64,000 nt of DNA, from NCBI GenBank assembly GCA_023382975.1, contig JAHDXO010000043.1, forward strand, positions 1-64,000. The letters are read 5' to 3'. Positions 1-12,855 of the stretch are shown piece after piece. The stretch's first letter is position 1. The number at the start of each line of letters is the position of its first letter. A program made the position numbers and the translations under genes. The notes under the pieces were generated by a model, which saw nothing but the letters and a program-made list of their open reading frames with translations, had not been told where the DNA came from and ran no database searches. Source of the DNA: Pirellulaceae bacterium (GTDB lineage: Bacteria > Planctomycetota > Planctomycetia > Pirellulales > Pirellulaceae).

Positions 1-3000
1 CCGGCGCCGCTGGCGTCGAGCCAGATGCCTTCGGGCTTGCTCACGCCCAACGCGCCGCGGTAGGAGAGGTCGCCGATCGACACCGGGGTGCGGTACAACT
101 CGGCCACCTGCCAATCGGCTAGGCCGGTCGATATCCAGTACTGGCGGGCGACTGGCAACACTGCGTCGACCGCCGCCTGAGACAACGGCTCGCCGACTGC
201 CTCAGTGGACTGAGTGGCTGCCAGCAGGTTCGCCACGCCGGGATCGTTGCTTCCCGACCAGACATCCATCCCGTTGACCACCCAGTACGGATCGCCGCCC
301 GCGTCGCGAATCATAATGCTCATCACCGGCGCGTCCGGATCGATGTTCTCCATCAGGATCGTGGCGAATACGTTCGCGCCGATCGAGACGGGATCCATCG
401 TGACCCAATTCACGCCGTCGATGGACGCCTGGATCTTGTCGCGTGCAAAGCTGGCGTCGCCGACGTACACGCGGACGTTGTAGTTCTGCAACGGATTGAC
501 CGCTACCTGGAATGTCCGCACGGCCGAGCCCCAGTGGCCGTCGCGGTAGAGGGCGACGCTTGTCTTGGCCGCCGACGCCCGCTGGAACTCGGACACCGCC
601 TGAGTCCAGCCGAAACCATCGCTGGCGTTGTACAGTTGATTGCCTCGCACGCCCGTGAAATCCAGTCGATCGTCGTCGTAGACCTGCGTATTGTTGGCCG
701 ATCCGTTGAAATCGAATCGTCTTGCGTTCGCCACGGCAAAGTCAACCGACATCTGGCCCATTCGCGCTCCGTCGATTTCCGACGAGCGGAACACCGCCGT
801 GCCGCCCGCGGGGGGCGTGAATTCGAACGTGAATGTGCCATCGTTCTTGGCCTGGACCTGGACGCCGGTTCGCAAGGGATCTTTGTCCTGCGCCACGGGA
901 ATCGAACCCAGTGTGGTCGAGACCGTCACGAAGGCATTGGGCGTCGCACCGGTTCCCTCGATCGTGTTACCGTCGCCCTCGTCCAACGTATGCAGCCCCA
1001 TCGACCGCACCGACCAGACCTCGATCGCGTTGACCGCGAAGTACGGATCGCCGCCACTGCTGACGATGCCGATGTTCAACTGGCCGTCCGTCACCGTCAC
1101 GCCCTCGATCGTCAGCGTGCCACCATGATCCACCAAGATGCCCGTCGACGCCGTTGTGAATTGTCCGGCTGCGGAGGATAGATCGTCCAGCAACTTGACG
1201 CCTTCCACGTATATGTCCAGATAGTTGCGGGCAAAGCTGGCGTCACCCAGCGTGACGTTTACCACATACTGGCCGACCGGCACATCGACCAGGAACGTGT
1301 TGCTGGTCCCCCAGTGACCGTCCGTCAACAACGGATCGCTGATGCCGCGACTGAAGGTGCTGGCGGTGGACTGCCAGCCGTAGCCAAGCGCGGCGTCGTA
1401 GGCGTTGGTGGCTCCTACGCCGAGGTACCCTGGTGCCGTCGGACTGGATGAAGTATTGAAATCGAATCGCCACGGTAGCGGCGCCAGACCTTCGATCACA
1501 TGCGTCGCTGAGGAAGCGGCGGCCAGGTACCCGTCGACCGGATCGCTGAGCGTCACGATCACCGTCTCGTCGGGCTCCGTGCCGCCCGAGTTGTTCGCGA
1601 CTTGGACGGTGATGGTCTTCGCGATGTCGCCGGGGGCGAATGTGATCGTGCCGGTTGCTGTTTGATAATCACCCGTCAATTGCCAATCCTCGCCCAACGT
1701 GGCGGTTCCGCCAACCGCGTAATCCACGCTGATCGGGTAGTTCCGCGCGCCGGGAATGGATACCGTGAATGTCACCGTGGCCGCATCCATCTCGGGAGCA
1801 CTGGCCGGATTGACGGCGATCGATACGTCCGGCGTCAGTTGCCCCGCCGCCGCGATTTCGATTCCGTTGACCGTCCAGTACGGGTCGCCGCCGCCATCGC
1901 CGATGGTCACCGTCAAGATGCCGTTGCCGTCGACATCCACTCCGCCAATCGTGATCGCCTTGAACTCGTTGGCGGCGGTGCTGACCGTCTTCGTCGCCGC
2001 TCCTTCGACGTCGATCCACAATTGATCGCGGGCAAAGCTGCGGTCGCCCGTGTAGACGCGAACATCGTAGACGCCATTTTTGGCGACCTGGATCTGGAAC
2101 GTGCCGCTGCCCGAGTTCCAGTGGCCGTCGCGGTACAGACTGGCGAGCCCCGGTTGACTGATTCCGCCGTCGTCACGAACAAACTCGTTCACGGCCGCCG
2201 TCCAGCCGAAACCGTTACCCGCCGAGTAGAGTGTCCCGCCCCGTACGCTCGTGAAGCCGGACTGAGTCTGCACCGGGGAGCCGTCGAAGTCGAAACGCCG
2301 AACCGCTGGCAGCGAGTAGACCTGCGGCGTACTGCCGCGCGACGCACCGCACACTTCGTCGACTTGCACGGTCGCCTCGCCGGCCACGGTGCCGCGCCGT
2401 ACATCGAAGCTGAAATTGGCTGCCGGCGCCACGATCTGGATTCCGGCGAATCGCGAGTCCGCATCCGCAGCGTCGATCGAGCCGTGCGTGGTGCTGAGCG
2501 TGTAGACCGCTCCGGCCGTGGCTCCGGTCACGCTGAACGTGTCGAGCGAAGTTCCGTCGGCCGCGCGGCTTCCCGCCTCTCCGACGATCGTTACGTCAAA
2601 GGGCGTCACGATTCGGCGCGCTTCGACAGACGCAACCGCCCAGTACGGATCGCCGCCGCCGTCGCTGAACCGCAGCGTCAACTCGCCGTCGTCCTCGGTC
2701 GCGGCCGTGAACGTGCGATGCACGAATTGACCGGCCGCGGTGGCCACGTTGGTCACCGGCAAGAGGTTCCCGCCGTCACCGCCGACCAAAGTGACGTTCA
2801 TCCGGTCTCGCGTGAAACTCGCGTCGCCGAACACCACGGTCACCTCATAGTCGCCGGGTTCCAGGTACATGCGAAAATCACGCGCGCTCGATTGCCAGGC
2901 TCCATCCCGCAACAGCGGCGAGTACAGAGGGCTGGAGATCGCCCCTCGGTCGAAACTACTCGGCGAAGTCACCCAACCGAACCCGGCCGAGAGCGTGAAC

Positions 3001-6000
3001 AGATCTGTCGGCAGCACGCCGATGTAGTTCTCCGCCAACGGATCGGCGGGCACCGGCGTCTGCGTCGGGGAACCGGGCGAGTTGAAATCGAACCGCAGCA
3101 CATCGGGCAATGACTTGACCGTCACCACCGCCTTGTAGACCGATTCCGACATCGCCAAGCGAACCTTGTAGAACGTGTTCGAGCCCGCCGGGCGGAACTG
3201 CCAGTCTCCGTTGGCATCCTTGGTCAGTTCGCCCATCTTCGTGCCCGAGTCGCCCTTGTCGTCGTTCCCCTGATGTTCGTCGTCCCGGTACTTGAGGAAC
3301 GTTTGGCCGCCGGAGTCGTACGTCCCCGTCACGGTGATGATGTGCGTGTCGAAGTCCAGCTCGACATCCTCGCCGCGGTTCAGTTCGGTGCGGATCCACT
3401 GCTTCACGTCCGCGCCCGTCTCCTGTCCGACGCCTTCCGGGTTGCCGACTTCGACGTCGACCTTCAGGATCTTCGTCTCGGCCGTGCTCCCGGCTCCTGC
3501 GGCCAGATTGCGCAGGTACGCGGCTTTTTGCTTCAGAAAGTCCCCGTACGTCGCTGTGCTGTTGTTCAAAGCCTCCATGTCCTGGTAGATCTGCTGAGGC
3601 GTCTTGGTCGAACCCAGGTTGTAGCGGGCGTTCAGCCAGGCGATGCTCCGCGCCGTGGCGCCCGCCAGGCATTGGTTCGTGCCTTCCTGGACGCCCGGCA
3701 CCCCTTCGTGTTCGATCAGGTTGCTGATCGCCGTGCTGATCATGATTCCGGCCGGACTGCCCACGTCGTCCGGCAACGCGGGCTGGTTCAGCTTGGCATC
3801 GCCCGCCGGATGGTGGTTTACCGACTCGACAGTGGCCGTCGTCATGGCCCCCGTCGGCATGTCAGTCTGGAGTTTCGCACTTACCGTGGCCACGAAGTCA
3901 AGCGTCGTCAGTTGCGTACCCGCCGGCACTCCCAGCAGAGCGATATCGAAATCGCCGCCTTGGTTCGTCAGATCGGCGAAGATCGGCATGTTCTTCACGA
4001 TCCAGACCGTTTCGTTCCCCGCGTTGGCGGCCACGTTCAGGTACATCGTCTGGCTCGGATCGCCCACGACGTCCACCTGGAACATGCCCCAACTCGAGTA
4101 CGGAAACTTCGCCGTATCGGCGCCGGCATCGTACCAACTGAGTTGGCTGAACTCGAAATTGCTGACACTCGGCGGGCCCGAAACGGGCGGCAGGAAATCT
4201 TTGTCGATCACCGAGACGCTGATCGGGAAGTCCACTACAGTCGTCCCCGGCGGATTGTCGGGATACTGGTGATCCACGCTGAATTCGTAGATGCCTGCCG
4301 CCAAGTCCACCGTGCTGCTGCTGCCGTCGCCCCAGTACACCGTCACCCGATGCGTGTCCAAGATCCCCGGATCGGCGAACGTGCCGCTCAGCGTTAGCGT
4401 CGCACCAGCCACAACCGTCGTGTCGCTCAATTGCACTTCCACATCGGACGGCAAGACGTTGTCCACAAACACATCGAAGAACGATTCGACCCACCAATCG
4501 GGATCGGCAGAACCCATGTCGTCGTCCTGCACGCTCACCGTCACCTTATACGTGCCGTTGTCGGCGTACACGTGGCTGCCCGTGATCCGCCCCGGTTCGC
4601 CGCCGGACGGTGGAACCACAGTAACCGGCTCGACCGTTCCATCGCCCCAGTCGATGGTTGCAACGTGTTCATCCTCGACGCCCGGATCGGTGAACGTAAC
4701 CGAAGGCAGTTGGACCAACGCCCCCTCGAATGCCCGCTGGGCGGGAATCGGAGCGATCACGGGAGCCGCATTCTGGACCGTCACCACGATCATCTCGCTG
4801 CTCGTCCCGCCGTCGTCGTCGGCAACCGTCACTGTCACCGTGTAGACTCCGTCGTCGGCGTACACGTGTTCCATTTCGAAATTCGCAGGCGGCACGACCT
4901 GACGCCCCGTCCCCCCGTTGAACAACGCGGCGATCTCGTTGTTCGTTAGCGCGCGGTCCCAGATCGCCGTCTCGTCGATGCGGCCATCGACGGCGAAACC
5001 GCGTCCATCGGCATCGTTGCGTTTGCCGATGAGCAGCGGGAAATCGGTATCAACCAAGGAACCGGCATTCTGTGTCCAGGCGATCGAGGTTCCGTCGTAA
5101 CAAATATCGAAGTCGATGCCGCTTCGGCGCACGACGACTTGATGCCAGACCTGCGTCGGGATCGGTTGGTAGCCAGTGTAGAAGACCGCGCTCCAGGGGG
5201 CATAGAAGTGGAATCCGCTGCCCGGCTTGGTCAAAGTCCAGCTTGGACCGCCGCCGCCGTAGAATTTTTCAATCAGTGTCTGCTCGCCGCCCGCTTGATT
5301 GAAGTTCACCCAGATCTGGACGGTGAAGTCGCTGGACCCGAAGTCAAAGATATCATCGTCCTGCGGGCGTTGGGCGAACTGGGTGGTGTTGCCGTGCAGA
5401 TCCATCGCCTGGCCAAACAGCCCTGTGGCGAATCCCACACCGCCGTACAGACTCAAGTCGCGATTGCCGCCGGACGCATCCGAGCCACTGCCGTCGAACG
5501 GCCAGTAGCCGATCAGCCCCTCGGACAATCCATCCCCGTTCGAACCACCACGAGTAATTGGGATCTGCTCCGGCGGCGTTCCGTCTCCGAAGTCGACTGT
5601 CACGGTCCAGGAGTCCTCGCCGGGATCGTTGATCGTGCCCGTCACCCGCGCCGTGTCTCCTTCGCTGATTGGCGTCGTGACCGCTACATTGCTCAAGATC
5701 TTGAAGTTGGTTAGCGGGACGCCGACCGCTTCGGCGATGCCACCCTCCCTGACCTCCACCGCGTAGGAACCTGGAATCGCATTCGCCGTCGCCGAGACAC
5801 TCGCACGTCCGTCGTCACCGATCGTCGCCGGCGTGCCGCTCAGGACCGCTGAAGCTCCCGAAGCCGGGGACGTGAACGTCACCAGCCCGTTCGCCACCGG
5901 CTCGCCGTAATCGCTGGACACGGTCACGACCAGCGACTCGGCGAAGGCCGTGTTGACCGGCGCGCTTTGGCCAGCTCCGCTGACGATCGCAGCAGTGAAT

Positions 6001-9000
6001 CCTCGCGACTCGAAAGCCCCGATGTCCGCGGCGCCCACCCGGCTGACGCCGCGTTGGTCGGTGATCGGAGCTGCGCTGCTGTCCGCCGCGTCAATCGCCG
6101 GGCTGCCAGGCAAGAGTGCCATCGTCTGCGTCGGGCCGCCGTAGCTGCCCATCGGGGCCAGCAATGGAGCCTGGCCCAAGATATTTGATGTCCCGGAGAC
6201 GGTGCCCCCGGTGGTGTTCTGGATCAGGCTGAAACTTGCCCACACCGGGCCGTAGATATCAGGCGAGGTGCCGCCCGTGTTGGTATTACCCGCGACGATC
6301 GTGTTGTACAGGTCCGCCGTCGAGTTGTGGACCCAGATGCCGCCGCCGTGCGACGCCTCGTTCTGGGTGATCGTGCAGTTTGTCGCCGTAAAGGTGCCCC
6401 CGTTCTGTCCGGTTCGAATGGCGCCGCCGCCCTGAGTCCCGCCGACATTGCCCACGAAGGTGCTGTTGGTCACGATCAGGTTGCCCTCGGCGTTGCCGAT
6501 GCCACCGCCGTAGTAGAACGCGCGGTTGCCGATGAAAGCGCTGTTGCTAACCTCCGCATTGACCAAGTAGTTGTTCAGGAAGCCGCCCCCGTAGCCGTCG
6601 CTTGTCGAACCGTCAGGGTTCAGGCGGCCCGCGATGTTCTCGCTGAACGTGCTACCAGTGATTCGAATCGTGCCGTAGTACGCGCTGCCGATGGCCCCGC
6701 CGCCGTAGTCCGCCGAGTTCCGACGGAAGACACAATTGTCAACGATCAAGGTATCGCTCGTATACTTGTAGATCGCGCCGCCCATTCCACCCGAGAAATT
6801 GTCCGCGAATTCGCAATCGCTGACGGTCAGGACACCGTCGTTGAAAATGGCGCCGCCGCTGTTTTGCCAGCCATCGCCCGCAACCGAGCCGTTCTTCACG
6901 GTCAACCCAGAGACAATCGCGCTGACACCGTGATGAACGTAGAAGATGCGACTTGCACGGTTGCCGTCGATCGTCAACCGGTCGGCTCCAAGACCTTGGA
7001 TCGTCGTCGTGCCGATACTGTCGCTAACATCCAACTGGCCTTGGACGAGCACGATCGTCGCCCCCATCAGCGAGTCATTAAACGCGACGGTGTCGGCGCC
7101 CGCGTGGCTATTGGCATAGGCCAGCGCCTCGCGCAGGCTGGTCAGGCCGTCGTAGGCATCGACCACGTCCAAGGATGTCGTGACCACCAGGCTGGGCGAT
7201 TCGGCCACTTTGACCAACGTGCTGGACGTGTCCGCGCCTCCGTCGTCGTCGGTGACGGTGACCGTCAGGGTGTACGTGCCGGCGTCGGCATAGACATGGC
7301 TGCCAGCCACTGTTCCGTTGACGCTGATACCGGGCGTCGGGATGCCGGTGGCGGTGAACTCGGTCAACACGATGTTTCCGTTGTTGCCGCCTGCCTGGAA
7401 ACCAACCGTGGCGTAGCCGTTGCCGTCGTCGTCCACGGGAAACACTTCCAGCCGAAATCCGGTGACGCTGGGCAGGATGTTCGGCGCCCGCACGGTCCAC
7501 CGCGCCTGCTGGCCCCCAGGCGTTTCACTCAAACCGCTGACCAAGACCGTGTTGTCGGCATGCACAGCGGCGGTCAGTGTTCCTGCCGCCCACCAGGCCG
7601 TGACCTCGCTGGGCGCCAACTGCGTCCAAGTAGCACCGCTGGAGACGGTTGGGTTTGGATCCCCGGTTACGGACAGCCGGAACTTCTGGATCTTGTGTCC
7701 GGCCGAGAACTGGTAGAAGTACTGGTCGCACACGAACTCGCTCATGCCGGTGATTGGCGTGGAGGTCTGGAAGACGGCCGTCTGAGCCGAGCCTTGCTGC
7801 GGGTAGAGCGCCCAGCCGTTGCTGCCGTCGTAGAATCCATCGATCGACGTTGCGATCCGATTGACATCGCCGTAGTTCGTCTGTTCGAAGGTGGCGGTGG
7901 CGTTGACGAGGGGGAGCACGACGTCCGGCGCCGGGTAAGCCACGATGCCGCTCTCGACCGTCCCGTCGCCCCAGTCGATCGTCGCCGTGTGCGTATCCAG
8001 GATTCCCACGTCGGTGAAGGTAGCAGAGAAGTGAAGTTCGTCGCCTTCTTCCACCGCTAGATTCTCGCCCGCGTCGACAACCGGTGGCTTGTCCTGGACC
8101 GTGACGGCCACGGTCGCCGCTGCCCCGCCCTCGTACAGGATTTGGACTTCGTTTGCGGTCAAAGCGCGGTCGTACACGGACACCTCGTCAATCATGCCGG
8201 AAAAGCACTCGTATACCGACGACCAGTAGTACCAAGCACCAATCAGGAAGTTTCCGCTGCCGGTGGCATTGGCGCCTGGCGCCGAATCGGTGCCTTTCAG
8301 TTCGCCATTCAAGTACAAGCTCATCTCCCCAGCGGCATCTCGCACGCCGACGACGTGATACCACTGATTCGTTGTGATGGGGGTCGTGATCAGACCGCGA
8401 GGCTCTTCGCCAAATGCCTCGCCGACATAAAACTCGACGACGCTGTTATCCCTGTTGATGCGCAACCAATAACCATCGCCGCCCGTGGCATAATGTGTCT
8501 TGCGCACGATGTTGTGGACGTACCAACCCGCGCCACTCCAGTTAAACCACGCTTCCAACGAGAACGGATCCGACGTCCCGAAATTCAGACTCGCGGGATT
8601 GCCCATGTCGACACGTCCAGTGGAGCCATCGAAATCGAATGCTTGGCCCGCATGTCCCGCTACGTAGTTCACGCCACCCAGGACGGTTCCGTGATTTCCA
8701 TCGAAGCTATCCAACGCATTCCCCTCGGCACTCCAACGACTGAGCGGGTCCAACGTCGAGAGGCTGAGCGTGACGGTGTATTCATCCTGAACCGTGTTGC
8801 TAGGATTGTCGTCCAGGTATTGATGATCCAAAGCGAACTGGCGCGTGGCCGGATTCCAGACTACACCGCCATCCTCGATCGCAACGCTGCCCAGTACCAC
8901 GATCTGCGTGTTCCCGGGTGACAGCGGATCACCCCAGTCGATTTCCAGGGTAAAGGTGTCAAGCGTTCCCGGATCGACGATCGAGCCGGTGAGAGTGGCG

Positions 9001-10137
9001 GTATCGCCTTCGTCGATCGGCGATGTGATCTGAACATTGTCGAACGTCGGCGCGACGTTGGTGACCGTCACGACGATGGTGTCAGTTGCTGTCCCTCCGT
9101 CATCGTCGCTGACCCGTACGGTCACGGTGTACGTGCCGCTGTCGGGGAAAATGTGTTGCGCCGATGCGTCGCTACTGGAAACTTCGTAGACGCTATTGTT
9201 GTCGAAATCCCATTCGTAGGTCAGCGGGTCGCGGTCTCCCGCGGGGTCGGTGGCATGGATCGTGACGGTCACCGGGGAGCCCTCCTCCACAGGCCCGTTG
9301 TTGGTGACGCTGTCGATCGTCGGGGGCGCATTCTCGACGGTTACGACCACTTCGGCGACGTCACCCGCGTTCAAGAGCACGGACGCGCCGGGCAGCGGCG
9401 GGCCACTGGTTGCCACGAGATCCGGCAGGCCGTCCCGGTCGAAATCAGCCACCCGAAGAACGCCGACGCCGGTGGCACCGGACGCAACCAACCGGGGTGT
9501 CGCGAAGGCACCCAGACCATTTCCGTTCAGCAGCGCCACGTCGGTCCCGTCACTCTTCCCGACCGCGATGTCCAGGTGCCCGTCCTGGTCGAAGTCCCCG
9601 ACGTCCAGCATCTGGGCACCGCTGACCGCCGGAAACACCTGTCCTAGGAGGAAAGTCGCGCCACCGCTGGCGATGAACACGTACACGCTGGCCGGGTCGC
9701 TCACGACCGCCAAATCCGGCAGGCCGTCTTCATTGAAGTCGCCGGTTTGGATGCCGCGGCCCGCCGGTATCGTCAGCGTGTTCGGAGCAAGCGTGAACGT
9801 GCCGTTGCCCGCGCCCAAGAACATCTTCACGTTTCCAAGGTCGTTCATTACCACCGCCAGGTCCAAGTGCCCGTCGACGTTCAGATCGCAGGCCAGTAGG
9901 TCGAACCCATTCCTCGCGCCGAGACCCAGGGCGGACGAACCGCTGAACCCGCCGAGCCCGTTGCCCCAATGGATCGTGACCGCATTCGAATCGTGGGTTA
10001 TGAAAGCCACGTCTTGTTTGTTGTCCTCGTTGAAATCGCCGACCACCACTCGATTCACGCTGCCGCCGGTCGTGAAGTATGGTTGCGCAGTAAAACTTCC
10101 GTCTCCGTTGCCCAGGCTCACCGTGAACCGATCCCCC
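1..10137 (-). CDS. Giant modular surface protein, C-terminal part (incomplete, frameshifted from upstream half)
   Basis: No stop codon occurs in this minus frame between the frameshift and the window edge, giving more than 3300 residues. It continues the protein that starts at 12013. Modules in order of translation, by window position: the last five of seven FG-GAP/VCBS blades with DxNxDGxxD calcium loops (10130-9340), a PKD-like domain (about 9330-9070), a LamG/ConA-like domain (8750-8130), more PKD-like segments, a CSLREA motif with a right-handed beta-helix ending in a choice-of-anchor-Q-like segment (7200-6040), a second LamG (5520-4920), Ig/PKD-like domains, a possible papain-like cysteine-peptidase segment (3790-3230), and four malectin-like repeats (3100 to about 200) with a Calx-beta domain between two of them (1840-1500). 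The family consists of exported adhesin-like proteins; the ligand is unknown. The C-terminus lies outside the window. Confidence 0.8.
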
Positions 10138-12013
10138 AGCCCAAGCTGTTCGAGCCGCCATGGGTCAGCACGATGTCTAGCTTGCCGTCATTGTTAAAGT
10201 CCGCGGTGGCAATGCCCGATCCTGTCCAGGCCCCGCCACCGGGATCGTAGGTCGTGCCCGCTCCGAAACCGCCGGCGCCGTCGTTCAAAAACACCCTGAA
10301 CACGCCGGGGTTGTACGGGTAGGCCCCGATGTTGGTGGACACGGCCACGTCGGGGTAGCTGTCGCCGTTGAAATCGCCGATGGCCAAACCACCCGCTCCT
10401 TGCTCGGTCGCCAGGTTGAACGGCGTCTGGAAGCCGCCCCCAAGTGCTACCCGGATCGTGTATTGGTCATCGGCGTCGTCATCCGGGTATTGATGATCCA
10501 GAGAGAACTGGCGTGTGGTCGGGTTCCAGACTACGCCGCCTTCGTCAATGGGCGCGCTGCCCAGCACCACGGTCTGCGAATCGGGAGGCGAAAACGGGGC
10601 GCCCCAGTCGACCTGCAGATTCCATGAGTGCGAAAGGTCCAGGTTCGCGACAGATCCGGTCAGCGTGGTCCAATCGCCTTCGGAAATGGGCGTCTCGACT
10701 TCGACGTGCTGCAGTTCCGGTACACCGCCCGTGAGCAACTCGAAGCGGAAATCGGCGGTGTCGCCGTATTCCAAATCCACGATGCGAAGCCAGTAGGTGG
10801 CGCCGGCGGCGACGTCGGCGTGGAGCTGCGCACCGCCTTCCGCGGCTGGAGGGCCATCGAGGGAATCGTACAGCAGCATCGCACTGTCGGCCGTGCCGCC
10901 GCTGACGATGTCGATCATCAGATGACCGGCCTGCTGAACGTCGAACTCGTACCAGCGCTGACCGAGAATGGGCGGTACGTCGTTTTGCTGAACCACGCCG
11001 GTGATCGTTCCTAGATCGACGGGCTCTTGGTAGGCCGTGGTCGCACCGTAGACCTGTTCGCCCGCGCTCAACGAGTCGTGAGTCAGGGTGCCAAGAGGCG
11101 TTACCGTTTTGCTTGCCAGATCGATCAAGTGGTAATCGCGATCGGCCTCGATCCCGATCAAGTTGCCGGGTTGAAGCCAGATCAGCCCCTCGAATTCCGG
11201 ACCGTCGGGCTCGATATCGTAGACATGGTGGCTGATCACGTCCGGGATGCTCGTTCCCGCGTTCCATTCCAGAGTCAGCTTCAGCAGGTCGCCGCCGACC
11301 AGACTGACATACATTCCGCCGGAGGCGTCGGAGGTGATGTCGCCGGCCGATTCCGCGGGAATCGTGTCCAAGTTGAAGATTGGCGTCGCGGTCCGTGTGA
11401 CAGGATCGACGAAGAAGACTGCGTCCTGTTTTCCTGAGCCGTCGCGAAGGTATCCCGCTCCGTAGACTCCAGCGGGGACATCGACAAGTCCCGGCGATAC
11501 TTCCAACGCATTCAATCGCACGTCGATGCCAGCCGGCGTTTGCAGCGGGCCGAGGATGGTGATCGCCAACTCCGAGGTAGGATCGTTTGTGTTGAAGACG
11601 TCGATCGATGTCTGCCGCAGAACGCTCGGCAGTCCCAGAGGATCTCCCCCTGCGTCCGCCACGCAAATAAATTCGCCGCCCGGGGCGGTGAGAAACACCG
11701 CGTCATCGCGAGCTGCAGCCGCGATGGACGTGCCGTCCATCAGTTTTCCCAGATAATGGGGCGTCAACGTGGGCAGTTCTCCGGGCGAGACATTGACGTC
11801 CAGCCGGAACACATCGCTGTCGCTGGTCACCATCCCGTAGCCGTACAGGCCGGGGATGATCGCCAGCAACCGTCGATCCTCCAACGGCTCGAGGAGCAAA
11901 CGCCGATCGCGCCGAGGCGTGTGTTGACGAGCACATCGATTTGATTTCCCGCGCCGGGATCTCCGGCTCGATTCATCGCTGGCAACCTGGGACAACATGA
12001 TTGACTCCTCCAA
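10118..12013 (-). CDS. Giant LEPR-XLL surface protein, N-terminal part (ends at a frameshift)
   Basis: The protein opens with a basic stretch followed by LLLEPLEDRRLLA at residues 40-51, the LEPR-XLL motif that marks very large exported planctomycete proteins. Next come a region of unassigned beta-rich sequence, a pre-peptidase C-terminal (PPC)-like domain at about residues 365-430, an Ig-like segment and two FG-GAP blades (motifs DFNGDSYPD and DFNNDGKLD). The frame ends at a TGA at 10118 just after GWGIGSR. One extra G in the G5 run (plus strand C5 at 10133-10137) would give GWGDRFTVSLGNGDGSF and join the long downstream frame, so this is half of one gene. Starts at 12013 or 11998 (MLSQ) are both possible. 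It is either a sequencing error or a recent inactivating mutation. Confidence 0.8.
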   Translation of the reverse strand: MEESIMLSQVASDESSRRSRRGKSNRCARQHTPRRDRRLLLEPLEDRRLLAIIPGLYGYGMVTSDSDVFRLDVNVSPGELPTLTPHYLGKLMDGTSIAAAARDDAVFLTAPGGEFICVADAGGDPLGLPSVLRQTSIDVFNTNDPTSELAITILGPLQTPAGIDVRLNALEVSPGLVDVPAGVYGAGYLRDGSGKQDAVFFVDPVTRTATPIFNLDTIPAESAGDITSDASGGMYVSLVGGDLLKLTLEWNAGTSIPDVISHHVYDIEPDGPEFEGLIWLQPGNLIGIEADRDYHLIDLASKTVTPLGTLTHDSLSAGEQVYGATTAYQEPVDLGTITGVVQQNDVPPILGQRWYEFDVQQAGHLMIDIVSGGTADSAMLLYDSLDGPPAAEGGAQLHADVAAGATYWLRIVDLEYGDTADFRFELLTGGVPELQHVEVETPISEGDWTTLTGSVANLDLSHSWNLQVDWGAPFSPPDSQTVVLGSAPIDEGGVVWNPTTRQFSLDHQYPDDDADDQYTIRVALGGGFQTPFNLATEQGAGGLAIGDFNGDSYPDVAVSTNIGAYPYNPGVFRVFLNDGAGGFGAGTTYDPGGGAWTGSGIATADFNNDGKLDIVLTHGGSNSLGWGIGSR

Positions 12014-12855
12014 TAACAGAAGGACGAAGCGAGAATGCCGTGATTGGGCGCGGCAGGAAGACGCAAACTGGCGTTGGCGCTACCGCGGCGCAGGAAGATT
12101 CGGGCGATGGGCCGTCGCTGGCGATGACGACCGTCTTGGCGCGCACGTTGCGGCCATAGTCTTGGCCAGCAATCCGGCCGAGCGTGCCGGACGAGGCAGA
12201 GGTGCCTGATGCGCGAAACATGCGGCCCAGCTTTCTAGCGGGCGGCAACACGCCGTCACGGAAAAATGATGCCTTGGGAAACTACTCGCCCTGCGTTTCA
12301 GGGCGTTTTGGGCAGCAGCGGGTCGGCATCGGTCGAGAGGCTGCCGCCGAATCGTCGTGCTATTCCAGAACCCTGTCGAGCACGCGCGACATTCGTTCTT
12401 TCACTGCTGGCAATTGCACGAAATCGTCCCCAGGGTACTGAAGACCAATACGCCAGAAGATCCTTAGACCTTCTACCCCCGAACACGTTATTGCCGGATA
12501 ACTCCACGTATGGTTAATCTGCGACCCCTTTTTGTGACCATCTACTGAGTTTATCGCACCGACGTTCTTCGTCAATTGGATGTCGGGGAAAATTTTCGCG
12601 GAGACGGTTCGGACCTGGTTCGCGACTTGCGTCAAGAGATCGTTGTGCGCGACCAGGCAGCGAACGAATTGGAGTAGGCATCTTCGGGACGAACGGATCC
12701 ACCAGGGATTCGGAGCTTCCTGTTCGGAGCCAGTCTCATCGATTCACCCATTCGATGCGTTCGGCGCGCGACGGACCCGCGGCCGATCTTGACAATCGGG
12801 CGACCCGGCGGGTAGGTTCTCCCCGTCCGTGCTACGCACCTCCTGGAGTCAAACC
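12014..12855. other. Gene-poor interval with little recognisable content
   Basis: There is no convincing gene with a normal start here. A 7-bp GC hairpin followed by TTTT lies at 12287-12309 and could be a weak plus-strand terminator or a REP-like palindrome. The stretch 12360-12740 holds a minus-strand open frame that lacks an ATG (listed separately). Base composition at 12400-12600 is visibly less G+C rich than the neighbouring genes. Confidence 0.5.
12360..12635 (-). pseudogene. Possible hypothetical protein or gene remnant, TTG start only
   Basis: The minus frame reads as ordinary protein (for example QVANQVRTVSAKIFPDIQL and a closing segment RMSRVLDRVLE) and stays open upstream to a stop near 12740, but contains no ATG before its central part. 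The only near start is a TTG at 12635. I recognise no family. The composition is less G+C rich than nearby genes, which fits transferred or decaying sequence. It may equally be a chance open frame. Confidence 0.25.

Noticed and set aside
1602-3113. Rightward open frame of 503 codons opposite the surface protein
   Set aside because: The leftward frame there encodes clear malectin-like and Calx-beta modules; the rightward frame is a G+C-driven shadow.
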